43,837 nucleotides of DNA from Paracoccaceae bacterium. Lineage in GTDB: Bacteria; Pseudomonadota; Alphaproteobacteria; Rhodobacterales; Rhodobacteraceae. Made by a program: the position numbers and the translations under genes. Positions 16,311-25,056 of the stretch are shown piece by piece; position 1 is the stretch's first letter; each line of letters starts with the position of its first letter. The DNA is taken from the NCBI GenBank assembly GCA_021647745.1, contig JAKIUB010000023.1, forward strand, positions 1-43,837, read 5' to 3'. Under the pieces are notes generated by a model. The model searched no databases and was not told the origin of the DNA. It saw only the letters and a program-made list of their open reading frames with translations.

Positions 16311-16339
16311 ATAACAAGTTAAGCTACGGATTGTCGCAA
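16311..16339 (-). promoter_or_regulatory. Promoter of the coaBC-dut-rrf2-cysK-moeB operon
   Basis: Read on the minus strand, TTGCGA (16339-16334) is followed by a 17-base spacer and TGTTAT (16316-16311). It lies about 50 bases before the coaBC ATG. A nine-base direct repeat TTTACCGGA flanks it at 16281-16289 and 16344-16352 (plus strand). Confidence 0.45.
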
Positions 16340-16419
16340 TAAATTTACCGGACAGGGTTTTCTGCTCGGCACCGCGCCCTGCCTGCGCTATAAAGCCCGT
16401 AGAAACCACAAGGTGAAAA

Positions 16420-16944
16420 ATGAACACGCTCCCCTCTCTCAGCCTTATTCTTGGTGGCGCCAGCAGTGGAAAATCGGCTTATGCCGAACGGCTCGCTCTG
16501 GGCGCAGGGCTGGCCCCTGTCTATATCGCTACAGCTCAGGCGCACGATGGCGAAATGGCCGATAAAATCACCAGCCACCAAGCGCGCCGTGGTGCATCAT
16601 GGCAGCTTGTCGAAGCCCCCCTTGCTCCTGCCGAGGCTCTGCGAACCCTCACCGCCGATCACGTCGTTTTGCTGGATTGCCTGACCCTCTGGCTTTCCAA
16701 CCTGATGGAAGCCAACCGCGTGCCGGAGCTCGAAACCGCCGCGCTGCTTGCCGCGATCAAGGCCACGCCCGCACGGGTCATTGCTGTTTCCAACGAGCTG
16801 GGTCTCGGGCTTGTGCCGGCCACCCCGCTGGGCCGCCGTTTTCGTGAAGCCCAAGGCATTCTTAACCAGCAATTTGCCGAGGCGGCCTGCGCTGTCACCT
16901 TTGTTGCTGCCGGCCTGCCACTTTTTTTGAAGGCGCCAGAATGA
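16420..16944 (+). CDS. cobU: Adenosylcobinamide kinase/guanylyltransferase
   Basis: A 174-residue enzyme (called CobP in aerobic-pathway bacteria) that phosphorylates adenosylcobinamide and transfers GMP to it in nucleotide-loop assembly. The P-loop GGASSGKS is at residues 12-19, the probable guanylylated His is in HQARRG (about residue 53), and VLLDCLTLWLSNL and SNELGLGLVP are conserved. It overlaps the cobC-like gene by 4 bases. No cobalamin riboswitch was seen in the 158-base gap before it. Confidence 0.9.
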   Translation: MNTLPSLSLILGGASSGKSAYAERLALGAGLAPVYIATAQAHDGEMADKITSHQARRGASWQLVEAPLAPAEALRTLTADHVVLLDCLTLWLSNLMEANRVPELETAALLAAIKATPARVIAVSNELGLGLVPATPLGRRFREAQGILNQQFAEAACAVTFVAAGLPLFLKAPE

Positions 16945-17528
16945 CTACTTCATACTGGTTTGTCCGCCATGGCCCCACCCACGCAACCGGCTTTTGCGGG
17001 CATACCGACCTTCCGGCTGATCTTTCGGATGCGGCCCAGATAGCCCGCCTGAAAGCCTACTTGCCGGCAGATGCCAAAATACTGTCCTCGGACCTCAGCC
17101 GCGCCCGCGAAACTGCCCGCGCCATCCACAGCCACCAGCTCTGGCTACCCGAAGCACCTGCGCTTCGGGAGATGAATTTCGGGGATTGGGAAGGGAAGGG
17201 CTTTGCCAGCGTTGAAAAAAACAATCCCGATCTATGGCGAAGCTTTTGGGAGGAGCCGGGTGATATTGCGCCGCCAAACGGGGAAAGCTGGCATCAACTT
17301 TCCCTCCGTATCAATGAAGCGCTTGCGGCACTGCACAGTGCCGGCCCGCAGGGAGACATTATTATTACCGCCCATTTTGCAGTGATCCTTGCGGCTCTTC
17401 AGCAGGCTACGGGCATGACCCCCAAGGCGGTTTTTTCGTTCAAAATCGACAATTTTTCAGTAACAAGGCTGGATTATCTGCACAAATCGAATAATTGGCG
17501 GGTTGTGCAGGTCAACCACCTCCCGTGA
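16941..17528 (+). CDS. cobC: Histidine phosphatase, probable alpha-ribazole phosphatase
   Basis: A 195-residue member of the phosphoglycerate mutase-like superfamily, with the RHGPT catalytic motif at residues 9-13 and a second His in ITAHFAV. LREMNFGDWEGK is typical of the alpha-ribazole-phosphatase/phosphoglycerate mutase group. Coupling to cobU (overlapping start) supports CobC, which removes the phosphate from alpha-ribazole-5'-phosphate or adenosylcobalamin phosphate. The substrate is inferred from context. Confidence 0.75.
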   Translation: MTTSYWFVRHGPTHATGFCGHTDLPADLSDAAQIARLKAYLPADAKILSSDLSRARETARAIHSHQLWLPEAPALREMNFGDWEGKGFASVEKNNPDLWRSFWEEPGDIAPPNGESWHQLSLRINEALAALHSAGPQGDIIITAHFAVILAALQQATGMTPKAVFSFKIDNFSVTRLDYLHKSNNWRVVQVNHLP

Positions 17529-17550
17529 GGCAGACCCCAGGGAGAGGTCG

Positions 17551-19350
17551 TCAGTCATCCATCTTCAAGGCGCTGATAAACGCCGATTGCGGAATGCTGA
17601 CGCGACCGAATTCACGCATTTTCTTTTTGCCCTTTTTCTGCTTGTCGAGCAGTTTTCGTTTGCGCGTCGCGTCGCCGCCATAGCACTTAGCGGTTACATC
17701 CTTGCGCAGGGCCGAGATGGTTTCGCGGGCAATAACCCGCCCGCCAATCGCCGCCTGAATCGGGATTTTGAACATATGCTGCGGGATCAGCTCTTTGAGC
17801 TTGGCGCACATCGCCCGGCCCCGCGCCTCGGCACGCGCGCGGTGAACCATGGTTGAAAGCGCATCCACCGGCTCGTCATTGACGAGGATTTGCATTTTCA
17901 CCAGTTGATCCTCGGCATAGCCTTCCATTGAATAATCAAAGCTCGCATAGCCCTTGGTGACCGATTTCAGCCGGTCATAAAAATCAAACACCACCTCGTT
18001 GAGCGGCAGATCATAAACCACCATCGCACGGGTGCCGGCATAAGTGAGATCAATCTGGATGCCGCGCCGGTCTTGGCAGAGCTTCAGCACATCGCCCAAA
18101 TATTCATCCGGCACCAGAATGGTGGCTTTGATACGCGGCTCTTTGATGTGGTCAACCAGCGTCAAATCCGGCATATCGGCGGGGTTGTGCAGCTCGACCA
18201 TGGTGCCGTTGCGCAGGTAGATGTTATAAATCACCGAAGGGGCGGTGGTGATCAGGTCGATATCATATTCGCGCTCCAGCCGGTCGCGGATCACCTCGAG
18301 GTGCAGCAAGCCAAGGAAGCCGCAACGAAAGCCAAAGCCAAGCGCGGCCGAGCTTTCGGTCTCGTAGCTGAAGGAAGCATCGTTCAGCGCCAGTTTTTCG
18401 ATGCTCTCGCGCAGGTCTTCGAACTCGGCATTATCCACCGGAAACAGCCCGCAAAATACCACCGGCTGCGCGGGCTTAAAGCCGGGCAAAGCCTCGGTAG
18501 CGTTGTTTTTCTCGTGGGTGATGGTATCGCCAACGCGGGTGTCACGCACCTGCTTGATGCTGGCGGTAAGAAAGCCGATTTCCCCCGGCCCCAAGGCCTC
18601 CACCTGTTGCATTTCCGGCTTGAACACGCCAACGCGGTCCACCGGATAGCTGGCATTGGTGGCCATCATTCTGATCTTGTCACCCTTTTTGAGCACCCCG
18701 TCAATGATGCGCACCAGCACCACCACGCCAAGGTAGGGGTCATACCAGCTATCGACCAGCATGGCTTTTAATGGTGCATCACGGTCACCCTCGGGCGGTG
18801 GCAGGCGGTTTACGATCGCCTCCAATACATCGGGTATACCAATGCCGGTTTTGGCCGAAATCATCACCGCTTCGCTCGCATCAATCCCGATCACATCCTC
18901 GATCTGCTCACATACCCGCTCCGGCTCCGCTGCCGGCAGGTCGATCTTGTTGAGCACCGGCACAATCTCGTGGTTGGCCTCAATAGCCTGATACACATTG
19001 GCCAGCGTTTGCGCCTCGACCCCTTGGGCGGCATCCACCACCAAAAGCGAGCCTTCCACTGCGCGCATGCTCCGGCTTACCTCATAGGCAAAATCCACAT
19101 GGCCCGGGGTGTCTATCAGGTTAAGCACATACTCCTGCCCATCATTGGCTTTGTAATCAATGCGAACTGTATTGGCTTTGATGGTAATCCCGCGCTCGCG
19201 CTCGATATCCATGCTGTCGAGCAGCTGCGCCTGCATATCGCGGTCCGCCACCGTGCCGGTGGACTGGATCAGCCGGTCCGCCAGCGTGGATTTGCCGTGG
19301 TCGATATGTGCCACGATGGCGAAATTGCGGATGTTTTTTATCTCTGTCAT
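17551..19350 (-). CDS. lepA: Elongation factor 4 (LepA)
   Basis: A 599-residue translational GTPase. G1 is AHIDHGKST (residues 14-22), with ERERGITI, G3 DTPGHVDF, G4 NKIDLPAA and G5 SAKTG. The LepA-specific C-terminal region (AEARGRAMCAKLKELIPQHM, then KCYGGDATRKRKLLDKQKKG) is complete. It acts on stalled or unusual ribosome states and on 30S assembly. It is a single gene convergent with cobC. In many genomes lepA precedes lepB; that is not so here. Confidence 0.97.
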   Translation of the reverse strand: MTEIKNIRNFAIVAHIDHGKSTLADRLIQSTGTVADRDMQAQLLDSMDIERERGITIKANTVRIDYKANDGQEYVLNLIDTPGHVDFAYEVSRSMRAVEGSLLVVDAAQGVEAQTLANVYQAIEANHEIVPVLNKIDLPAAEPERVCEQIEDVIGIDASEAVMISAKTGIGIPDVLEAIVNRLPPPEGDRDAPLKAMLVDSWYDPYLGVVVLVRIIDGVLKKGDKIRMMATNASYPVDRVGVFKPEMQQVEALGPGEIGFLTASIKQVRDTRVGDTITHEKNNATEALPGFKPAQPVVFCGLFPVDNAEFEDLRESIEKLALNDASFSYETESSAALGFGFRCGFLGLLHLEVIRDRLEREYDIDLITTAPSVIYNIYLRNGTMVELHNPADMPDLTLVDHIKEPRIKATILVPDEYLGDVLKLCQDRRGIQIDLTYAGTRAMVVYDLPLNEVVFDFYDRLKSVTKGYASFDYSMEGYAEDQLVKMQILVNDEPVDALSTMVHRARAEARGRAMCAKLKELIPQHMFKIPIQAAIGGRVIARETISALRKDVTAKCYGGDATRKRKLLDKQKKGKKKMREFGRVSIPQSAFISALKMDD

Positions 19351-19464
19351 AGAAAAGGGGTATGATTGGAAACCCGGCAGAGGTCAAGCACTCGCCGCAT
19401 GCAACCAGCCCCTGAAGAATAACGCCAAAGTTTAGCTGCTTTTGCGCTGTTGTTTTCTAAAATT

Positions 19465-20565
19465 TTAGGCAAAGAGGAAATCGGAGGCTTCAATATTGGC
19501 GATATCCATACTGTCAATGATGATCTGGCCTTCTATGTCGCCGGCGGTGATCCAGGTGTTGCCGTCTTTGGCGGTCAGGGTCAGGTCGGCAAAGCTGCTT
19601 AACCCCTCGATGCGGATCAGGTCGATGCCATCTTCAAAGTCGGTAATATGGTCGCGGCCGATCTCGGAAGCGCGAAACACAAACACATCGTTGCCGATAC
19701 CGCCGGTCAGCAGGTCCGACCCCGCGCCGCCATCAACCATGTCATTGCCTTCACCGCCATCAAGGGTATCACGGCCCTTTTTGCCAAACAGGGTATCATC
19801 CCCCATGCCGCCGATCAGGGTGTCATAGCCCGAGCCGCCGATCAGGGTGTCACTGCCCCAGCCAGAGACCAGCATATCATCGCCCTCGCCGCCGTTCAAA
19901 ATACTGCCCGCCGAGCCGTTGCCAACGGTGAGCGTATCATCACCCGCCCCGCCGCGCAGCTCGTTGCTGCCGTAATTGTCGGTCAGGGTGTCGTTGTCCG
20001 CCCCGCCCGAAATAAAATCACTGCCCGCGGTTCCGGTTAGCTGGTCATCGCCGCCCATGCCAAAGATCGATCCGTTGCCGCGAAACGGCAGCTGCTCGAG
20101 GTGGGGCTCAAAAACATCGTTGCCCTCGCCGCCGATAAAGCGGAAGTTTTGCGTATCAAGCAGGTCTTCCAGCGCGGTGCCAAGCTCAAACTGCCAGCTT
20201 GGGGTGTCGTCAACACCATATGAAAGATAGGTGGCCGACAGCGCCAGCGGATCGGGCAGCGCCATGGTGCCGATCTGCACCATGGCGCCCCCCTCCAGGC
20301 GCATAAAGCTCACCGAACTTATGGTTACCTCTGTTTGCTGGCCCAGTTGCGGGGCTGCCACCGCCACAATCTGCGCGTTGACCGTGATGGACTGGGTATC
20401 GTAGCGCAAGCTTTCGAGCGTCACAAACGAACTGCCGTCAAACGTGATAACAGTGCCGTTGCCATTCAGCCGGGTTTCCAGAAAAACATTGGGAGCCAAA
20501 GGGGAACCAATAGCGGAATTGGTAAAAAAGCCGGCGTCTGTAGCGGTAATCGTTATGCGTGTCAT
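19465..20565 (-). CDS. RTX-type calcium-binding repeat protein, likely type I secreted
   Basis: A 366-residue protein. Residues 1-140 show no domain I recognise. Residues about 145-295 carry at least eight nonapeptide repeats of the GGxGxDxLx kind, which form a calcium-binding beta roll. The C-terminus (NDVFVFRASEIGRDHITDFE, then a hydrophobic end, ASDFLFA) resembles the uncleaved type I secretion signal of serralysin-like proteins. No catalytic zinc motif is present, so it is not itself a peptidase. No type I secretion genes are adjacent. It may be an adhesin or a surface protein. Confidence 0.75.
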   Translation of the reverse strand: MTRITITATDAGFFTNSAIGSPLAPNVFLETRLNGNGTVITFDGSSFVTLESLRYDTQSITVNAQIVAVAAPQLGQQTEVTISSVSFMRLEGGAMVQIGTMALPDPLALSATYLSYGVDDTPSWQFELGTALEDLLDTQNFRFIGGEGNDVFEPHLEQLPFRGNGSIFGMGGDDQLTGTAGSDFISGGADNDTLTDNYGSNELRGGAGDDTLTVGNGSAGSILNGGEGDDMLVSGWGSDTLIGGSGYDTLIGGMGDDTLFGKKGRDTLDGGEGNDMVDGGAGSDLLTGGIGNDVFVFRASEIGRDHITDFEDGIDLIRIEGLSSFADLTLTAKDGNTWITAGDIEGQIIIDSMDIANIEASDFLFA

Positions 20566-20810
20566 TGTTTTGCTCCCGAGAGGTAAACCTTGCTTGTGAA
20601 CCTAATTTGCCAAAATATTAGGTAAAAATCTAGGCAAAATACTGCCAATGGTTAATGTTCAAGGCGTCTAAAATTGATGCTAAATTACTGTAATATTTGC
20701 ATAAAATTTACCACAGCCGCACAACCGGCACCGATGGCATAATCGTGTCTGGAAATACGCAGCCAAACCGCTTAGGTATCTAGGCGAAATTCAAATGCAA
20801 AAGGCTCCCC

Positions 20811-21134
20811 ATGGCAAAGATCACTTATATCGAACATAACGGCACCGAACATGTGGTAGAGGTCGAACCCGGCCTTACCGTAATGGAAGGCGCGCGCGAC
20901 AACGACATCCCGGGCATCGAGGCCGATTGCGGCGGTGCCTGCGCCTGCTCGACCTGCCATGTATATGTGGTGGATGAATGGGTAGAAAAACTGCCCGCCA
21001 AAGACGAGATGGAAGCCGACATGCTCGATTTCGCCTTCGAGCCTCATGAAACCCGCTCGCGCCTGACCTGTCAGATCAAGATCACCGAAGCGCTTGACGG
21101 GCTGGTAGTGCGGATGCCGAGCAAGCAAATATAG
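20811..21134 (+). CDS. 2Fe-2S ferredoxin, adrenodoxin type
   Basis: A 107-residue ferredoxin. The cluster ligands are C40, C46, C49 (C-X5-C-X2-C in ADCGGACACSTCH) and C87 (RLTCQIK). The vertebrate-adrenodoxin/bacterial ISC branch is indicated by PGLTVMEGARDNDIPGIEAD and by the spacing. It could donate electrons to Fe-S assembly or to a P450; no partner is adjacent. It diverges from the RTX gene, with an AT-rich 245-base gap, and a terminator lies 57 bases after its stop. Confidence 0.9.
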   Translation: MAKITYIEHNGTEHVVEVEPGLTVMEGARDNDIPGIEADCGGACACSTCHVYVVDEWVEKLPAKDEMEADMLDFAFEPHETRSRLTCQIKITEALDGLVVRMPSKQI

Positions 21135-21191
21135 GGCCACCATACATCCGAGGCACTATGGGCCTATACATTGCCACCCATACCCCCTATG

Positions 21192-21223
21192 AACGCCCCT
21201 TGCCCCGAGCATGGGGCGTTTTT
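21192..21223 (+). terminator. Rho-independent terminator after the ferredoxin gene
   Basis: AACGCCCC (21192-21199) pairs perfectly with GGGGCGTT (21213-21220) around a 13-base loop and is followed by TTT. It isolates the ferredoxin from the DEAD-box gene, whose ATG is at 21287. Confidence 0.7.
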
Positions 21224-21286
21224 GCTGGAAAGGCGGGCCGTAAAAGACGGCAGCCGGAACCACCAGCCCCATTCAAAGGCAATAAA

Positions 21287-23089
21287 ATGATCAATTCCCT
21301 ATCCGAAGCGCTGGCCCAGCGCGGCTATGAAACCCTGACCGAAGTGCAGCAGGCCGTTACCGCGCCCGAGCATGAAAGTGCCGATTTACTGGTCTCTGCC
21401 CAGACCGGCTCTGGCAAAACCGTGGGCTTTGGCCTCGCGATTGCACCAACCATTCTGGAGGGCGACACCTTCGGCCCTGCCGCCACCCCGCTGGCGCTGG
21501 TGATCGCGCCAACCCGCGAGCTGGCCCTGCAAGTAAAGCGTGAGCTGCAATGGCTATATGCAGGCGCTGGCGCGCGGATGGCCTCGTGTGTTGGTGGTAT
21601 GGACATGCGGGAAGAGCGGCGCACCCTGTCGCGCGGCGCGCATATTGTGGTCGCCACGCCGGGGCGTTTGCGTGATCATATCATGCGCGGCTCGATTGAC
21701 TTGCGCGACATCCGCGCCGTGGTGCTGGACGAAGCCGACGAAATGCTTGATCTGGGCTTTCGCGAAGACCTTGAATTTATTCTTGAAGCCGCGCCAGAGA
21801 ATCGCCGCACGCTGATGTTCTCGGCCACGGTGCCAAAAATGATCGCCAATCTGGCGCGGAATTACCAGCGCGATGCGGTGCGGATTTCCACCAAAGACGA
21901 GCGCAAGCAGCACGCCGATATCGAATACCGCGCGCTGAATGTGGCGCCGCGCGATGGCGAAAACGCCATCATCAATCTGCTGCGGTTTTACGAGGCTAAA
22001 AACGCGCTGGTATTTTGCAACACCCGCGCCATGGTTAATCGCCTGACCACGCGGTTTTCCAATCGCGGGTTCTCCGTGGTGGCGCTTTCCGGCGAGCTAT
22101 CGCAAAACGAGCGTAGCCACGCCCTGCAAGCCATGCGCGATGGCCGTGCGCGGGTTTGTGTGGCTACCGATGTGGCGGCGCGCGGCATTGATTTGCCCAA
22201 CCTTGAGCTGGTGATCCACGCTGATCTGCCGTCAAATTCCGAAACCCTGCTGCACCGCTCGGGCCGCACGGGCCGCGCGGGCCGCAAGGGGGTGAGCGCG
22301 CTGATCGTGCCGCCCAAGGCGCGGCGCAAGGCCGAGCGTCTGCTGGGCGGTGCCAAGGTCAAGGCCGAATGGTCTGCCGCCCCTGCCGCTGCCGATGTGC
22401 GCGCGCGCGATGATCTGCGCTTGATGGAAAACCCCTCATGGAACGAAGCGGTGGACGATAGCGAGCGCGAAACCGTGGATGCCCTGATCGCGCGTTTCAG
22501 CCCCGAGCAGCTGGCCGTGGCCTTCCTTCGGGTTTATTCCGAAGGCCAATCCGCGCCCGAGGAGCTGGGCGATGCCGGTGCTGCCCCCGCCCCGCGCGGC
22601 AAATTCGGCCCTGGTGTTTGGTTTTCGATCAATGTCGGACGCAAGGATAATGCCGAAGCGCGCTGGCTGCTGCCGATGCTGTGCCGCTCGGGGGACATCA
22701 ACAAAGACGATATCGGGGCCATTCGCATCCAGCCCGCCGAGACCTTTGTCGAGATCCTGAAAACCAGCGTTGACGGTTTTTTGCAAACCATTGGCACCAA
22801 AATGCTGCTGGAAGCGGGGGTAAAAATCACCTTGCTGGATAAAGCGCCTGATCTGGGCCGGCCCGACAGCAACTATAAAGGCAAGCGCAAGCCCCGCCAT
22901 GAGGAGCGCGAACCGCGCCGCGACGACGCCAAATACAAACGTAAACCGCGCAATGAAAGCCCTGCATCTCAGGAAGACGCTCCCAAAGGCAAAAAGAAAA
23001 GCAACTATGCCGAGGCTATCCCCTCAAAGAAAAAACCAAAAAAGCCGAGCGCCAAAAACAAGGGAAAGCGCCGGAAGCCCAGCACATAA
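21287..23089 (+). CDS. DEAD-box ATP-dependent RNA helicase (DeaD/CsdA-like)
   Basis: A 600-residue helicase. Motifs are motif I AQTGSGKT (38-45), PTRELA (75-80), TPGR, DEAD (148-151), SAT (179-181), then in the second RecA domain VCVATDVAARGID and HRSGRTGRAG. A DbpA-type RNA-binding domain is suggested by the segment LLPMLCRSGDINKDDIGAI. The last 80 residues are very Lys/Arg-rich. It probably remodels rRNA or structured mRNA. The ATG at 21287 follows AAAGG at an 8-base spacing; an upstream extension to 21158 crosses a terminator and is not used. Confidence 0.92.
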   Translation: MINSLSEALAQRGYETLTEVQQAVTAPEHESADLLVSAQTGSGKTVGFGLAIAPTILEGDTFGPAATPLALVIAPTRELALQVKRELQWLYAGAGARMASCVGGMDMREERRTLSRGAHIVVATPGRLRDHIMRGSIDLRDIRAVVLDEADEMLDLGFREDLEFILEAAPENRRTLMFSATVPKMIANLARNYQRDAVRISTKDERKQHADIEYRALNVAPRDGENAIINLLRFYEAKNALVFCNTRAMVNRLTTRFSNRGFSVVALSGELSQNERSHALQAMRDGRARVCVATDVAARGIDLPNLELVIHADLPSNSETLLHRSGRTGRAGRKGVSALIVPPKARRKAERLLGGAKVKAEWSAAPAAADVRARDDLRLMENPSWNEAVDDSERETVDALIARFSPEQLAVAFLRVYSEGQSAPEELGDAGAAPAPRGKFGPGVWFSINVGRKDNAEARWLLPMLCRSGDINKDDIGAIRIQPAETFVEILKTSVDGFLQTIGTKMLLEAGVKITLLDKAPDLGRPDSNYKGKRKPRHEEREPRRDDAKYKRKPRNESPASQEDAPKGKKKSNYAEAIPSKKKPKKPSAKNKGKRRKPST

Positions 23090-23177
23090 TGAGCCACAGC
23101 CCCACAGGTTGTGTCATGGCTATATTCACCCATTTTTAGCCGCGCCACACTGAAAAACGGCCAACCTATTGATTTTA

Positions 23178-23254
23178 TGGTGATCCCGGGTGGATTCGAA
23201 CCACCAACCTGCCCCTTAGGAGGGGGCTGCTCTATCCAGTTGAGCCACGGGACC
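23178..23254 (-). tRNA. tRNA-Arg (anticodon CCT)
   Basis: The minus strand folds as a cloverleaf. The acceptor is GGTCCCG with CGGGATC. The anticodon stem is GCCCC/GGGGC with loop CTCCTAA, giving anticodon CCT for AGG. The T arm contains GGTTCGAATCC, and CCA is encoded at the 3' end (23180-23178). It decodes a rare arginine codon. A short inverted repeat (23255-23272) lies just before its 5' end, and the two-piece tmRNA gene follows further upstream on the same strand. Confidence 0.93.
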
Positions 23255-23454
23255 ACGCCAGCCTTTTGGCGTATTGTAGCGTGGATTGCAATTTGAAATC
23301 GGAAGGTCGGATTTGGCGGGAACCATATACCCGCTTTCCTGTTTTCAGGCCAAATAATAGCTAGGCCCGATTTTCCTGAAAGGCGCAAACTATTTGCATG
23401 CCATGAATATGGCACTGCAGCATAAGAATTATTCTGGATATATGGTAGTAGAGG

Positions 23455-23757
23455 ATTCTGTTGCCAGGCTCCTCCGGGCCCCGCCAGCCGGAGCTATCCG
23501 ACTGGAGTTAAGTTTCGGTATTTCGCACAGCTTACGCTGCGAGAGCTACCGGAGCACGATTGTCATTTGCAATTGTACATTTTACGCCGATACGGTGGCA
23601 GTCCGCCGAGTAAAAGCTAACATCTTTGAACGTCCGTCGATCCTATTTCGACCCCGTGATCCCTCAAATGAAGGGATATTTGGTGGAGTCGCCGGGTACC
23701 GCCCCCGGGTCCGATCCGTCTATTACATGCGCGTTTATCACCATATTCCCCGAAGGG
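23455..23757 (-). ncRNA. ssrA: Two-piece (circularly permuted) tmRNA
   Basis: On the minus strand, the acceptor piece ends CGACTCCACCA at 23681 and comes first; a 25-base intervening segment (23680-23656, with a small hairpin) is followed by the coding piece beginning GGGGTCG at 23655. GGGGTCG pairs with CGACTCC to close the acceptor stem, and GGATCGACGG matches the tmRNA D-loop region. The tag frame at 23570-23535 reads ANDNRAPVALAA, then TAA. tmRNA with SmpB rescues stalled ribosomes and tags the nascent peptide for proteolysis. The outer ends (23757 and 23455) are approximate. Any protein-coding frame across this stretch is an artefact. Confidence 0.93.
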
Positions 23758-23765
23758 ACGTTTCA

Positions 23766-23794
23766 TATATAGGCGCTTTTGGGCGGCTTGAAAA
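23766..23794 (-). promoter_or_regulatory. ssrA: Promoter of ssrA
   Basis: On the minus strand, TTTTCA (23794-23789), a 17-base spacer and TATATA (23771-23766) precede the acceptor piece by about 10 bases. It lies in the gap between the nnrS stop (23799) and ssrA. Confidence 0.55.
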
Positions 23795-23798
23795 GGGG

Positions 23799-25004
23799 TT
23801 AGCGCAAATTCGGCACCTTTTGCACGCGAGGCCTAAAGAAGATCGGGATAAAGGCCACTGCAAACAGCCCGAAGCCGAAAATCCAGAAGGTGGCGGCTGC
23901 GTGAAGCAACGGCTCGACATCGGGCAGGAACTCGCCCGCGATGCGGGTGAGCACGCCAAGCAGCACCAGCGCGTAAATCGCGGTTACGGTTTTGGTGGCG
24001 GCCAGTGGCCGGCCTGAATGGCCAAGGCTGGTGCGGGTGAGCATGGCCAGCGTCACGAGGCCGATGGCCCCCGCCGTCCAGGCATGCGGGATTTGCGAGG
24101 CGCGGGACCAGCCGGGGAGGATATCGCCTGCTGCAATGGTTAGGAAGCCGTATGGGATAAAGAAAAAGCCGATATGCAGGATGGCAAGGAGCGGTTCTTT
24201 GAAGGTGCGATCACCGGCCCAGCGGCCAAGGCGAATAAGGTTAAGCACGCCCGCCAATGCCGCCATCGGGCGGGTGGCGGCGGCCTCGGGAAAAACCGCC
24301 CATAGCAGCAGGGCAATGCCGCTGAGCACCATGGTGGCTTTGTCAAAATTGCCCATCGGGGCGGGCAGGCGGCCTGTGGGCTGGCGCATCAGCCAGTTGC
24401 GGGTGAAGCTCGGGATAATGCGGCCACCCACTACCATGATCAGCATGATAATAAGCGCCACGCCCACGCGGATGCCGTAGCCATCATAGCCCGCGGTGGT
24501 ATAGGCCTCGTAGTGAAAAATCCCGTTGGCGAAGCCGATGAGGGCTAGAATGATAAGCACCTTGAGATTGCGCCAGTTTTTACCCGCGATGATCTCGCGC
24601 GCTATAATAAGAGCCAGAACGACGATGAAAGACAGATCAATGATCGGCGCAACCAGTGGCGGCAGGTAAAGCGAAAACAGCATTGCCACACGCCCCGCCA
24701 GCCACAGCCCCGCCAGTGCGGCCACGGGCCAGCCCATAACCGGCATCCGGCCTGTCCAGTTGGGCACGGCGGTCAGCAAAAAACCGGCAATTACGGCCGA
24801 TGTGTAGCCAAAGACAAGCTCGTGCAGGTGCCAGTCCACCCCGCTCATCCGGCTGGGCAGCTCCAGCCCCGTCGCCAGATAAAGCACCCAAACCAGCATT
24901 GCTACCGCCGCCCATAGCCCCGCCGCAAAGAAAAACGGTCGAAAGCCGATGCTGAAAATAACCGGCCCCTGATAGGCCCGCCGCTGCTGGGATGTGGTTT
25001 TCAT
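23799..25004 (-). CDS. nnrS: NnrS family membrane protein
   Basis: A 401-residue, very hydrophobic protein with about twelve membrane helices. Family features are FSIGFRPFFFAAGLWA near the start, the motif WHLHELVFGYTSAVIAGFLL and GGRIIPSFTRNWL. NnrS is a haem- and copper-containing protein that helps cells tolerate nitric oxide. The gene is usually controlled by NnrR or another Crp/FNR regulator, and a matching box lies upstream. No denitrification genes are in this window. Confidence 0.9.
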   Translation of the reverse strand: MKTTSQQRRAYQGPVIFSIGFRPFFFAAGLWAAVAMLVWVLYLATGLELPSRMSGVDWHLHELVFGYTSAVIAGFLLTAVPNWTGRMPVMGWPVAALAGLWLAGRVAMLFSLYLPPLVAPIIDLSFIVVLALIIAREIIAGKNWRNLKVLIILALIGFANGIFHYEAYTTAGYDGYGIRVGVALIIMLIMVVGGRIIPSFTRNWLMRQPTGRLPAPMGNFDKATMVLSGIALLLWAVFPEAAATRPMAALAGVLNLIRLGRWAGDRTFKEPLLAILHIGFFFIPYGFLTIAAGDILPGWSRASQIPHAWTAGAIGLVTLAMLTRTSLGHSGRPLAATKTVTAIYALVLLGVLTRIAGEFLPDVEPLLHAAATFWIFGFGLFAVAFIPIFFRPRVQKVPNLR

Positions 25005-25056
25005 GGTAATTCCAAGTTTGTTTGTTCCCGCTTACTTGTGCGTGCAGGCCAAGTCT

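Noticed and set aside
16262..16419. Possible cobalamin riboswitch before cobU
   Set aside because: The conserved B12-box was not found, and the gap is accounted for by the coaBC promoter on the other strand.
23255..23272. Hairpin just before the tRNA 5' end
   Set aside because: ACGCCA/TGGCGT forms a short stem but no T-run follows on the relevant strand, so it is not called a terminator.
23273..23454. Terminator for ssrA
   Set aside because: Several weak inverted repeats (for example GCGGG/CCCGC near 23317-23335) occur, but none has both a stable stem and a T-run on the minus strand.
23394..24017. A 207-residue plus-strand reading frame
   Set aside because: It lies across the tmRNA gene and the antisense of nnrS, has no recognisable domain, and its composition follows the RNA gene.
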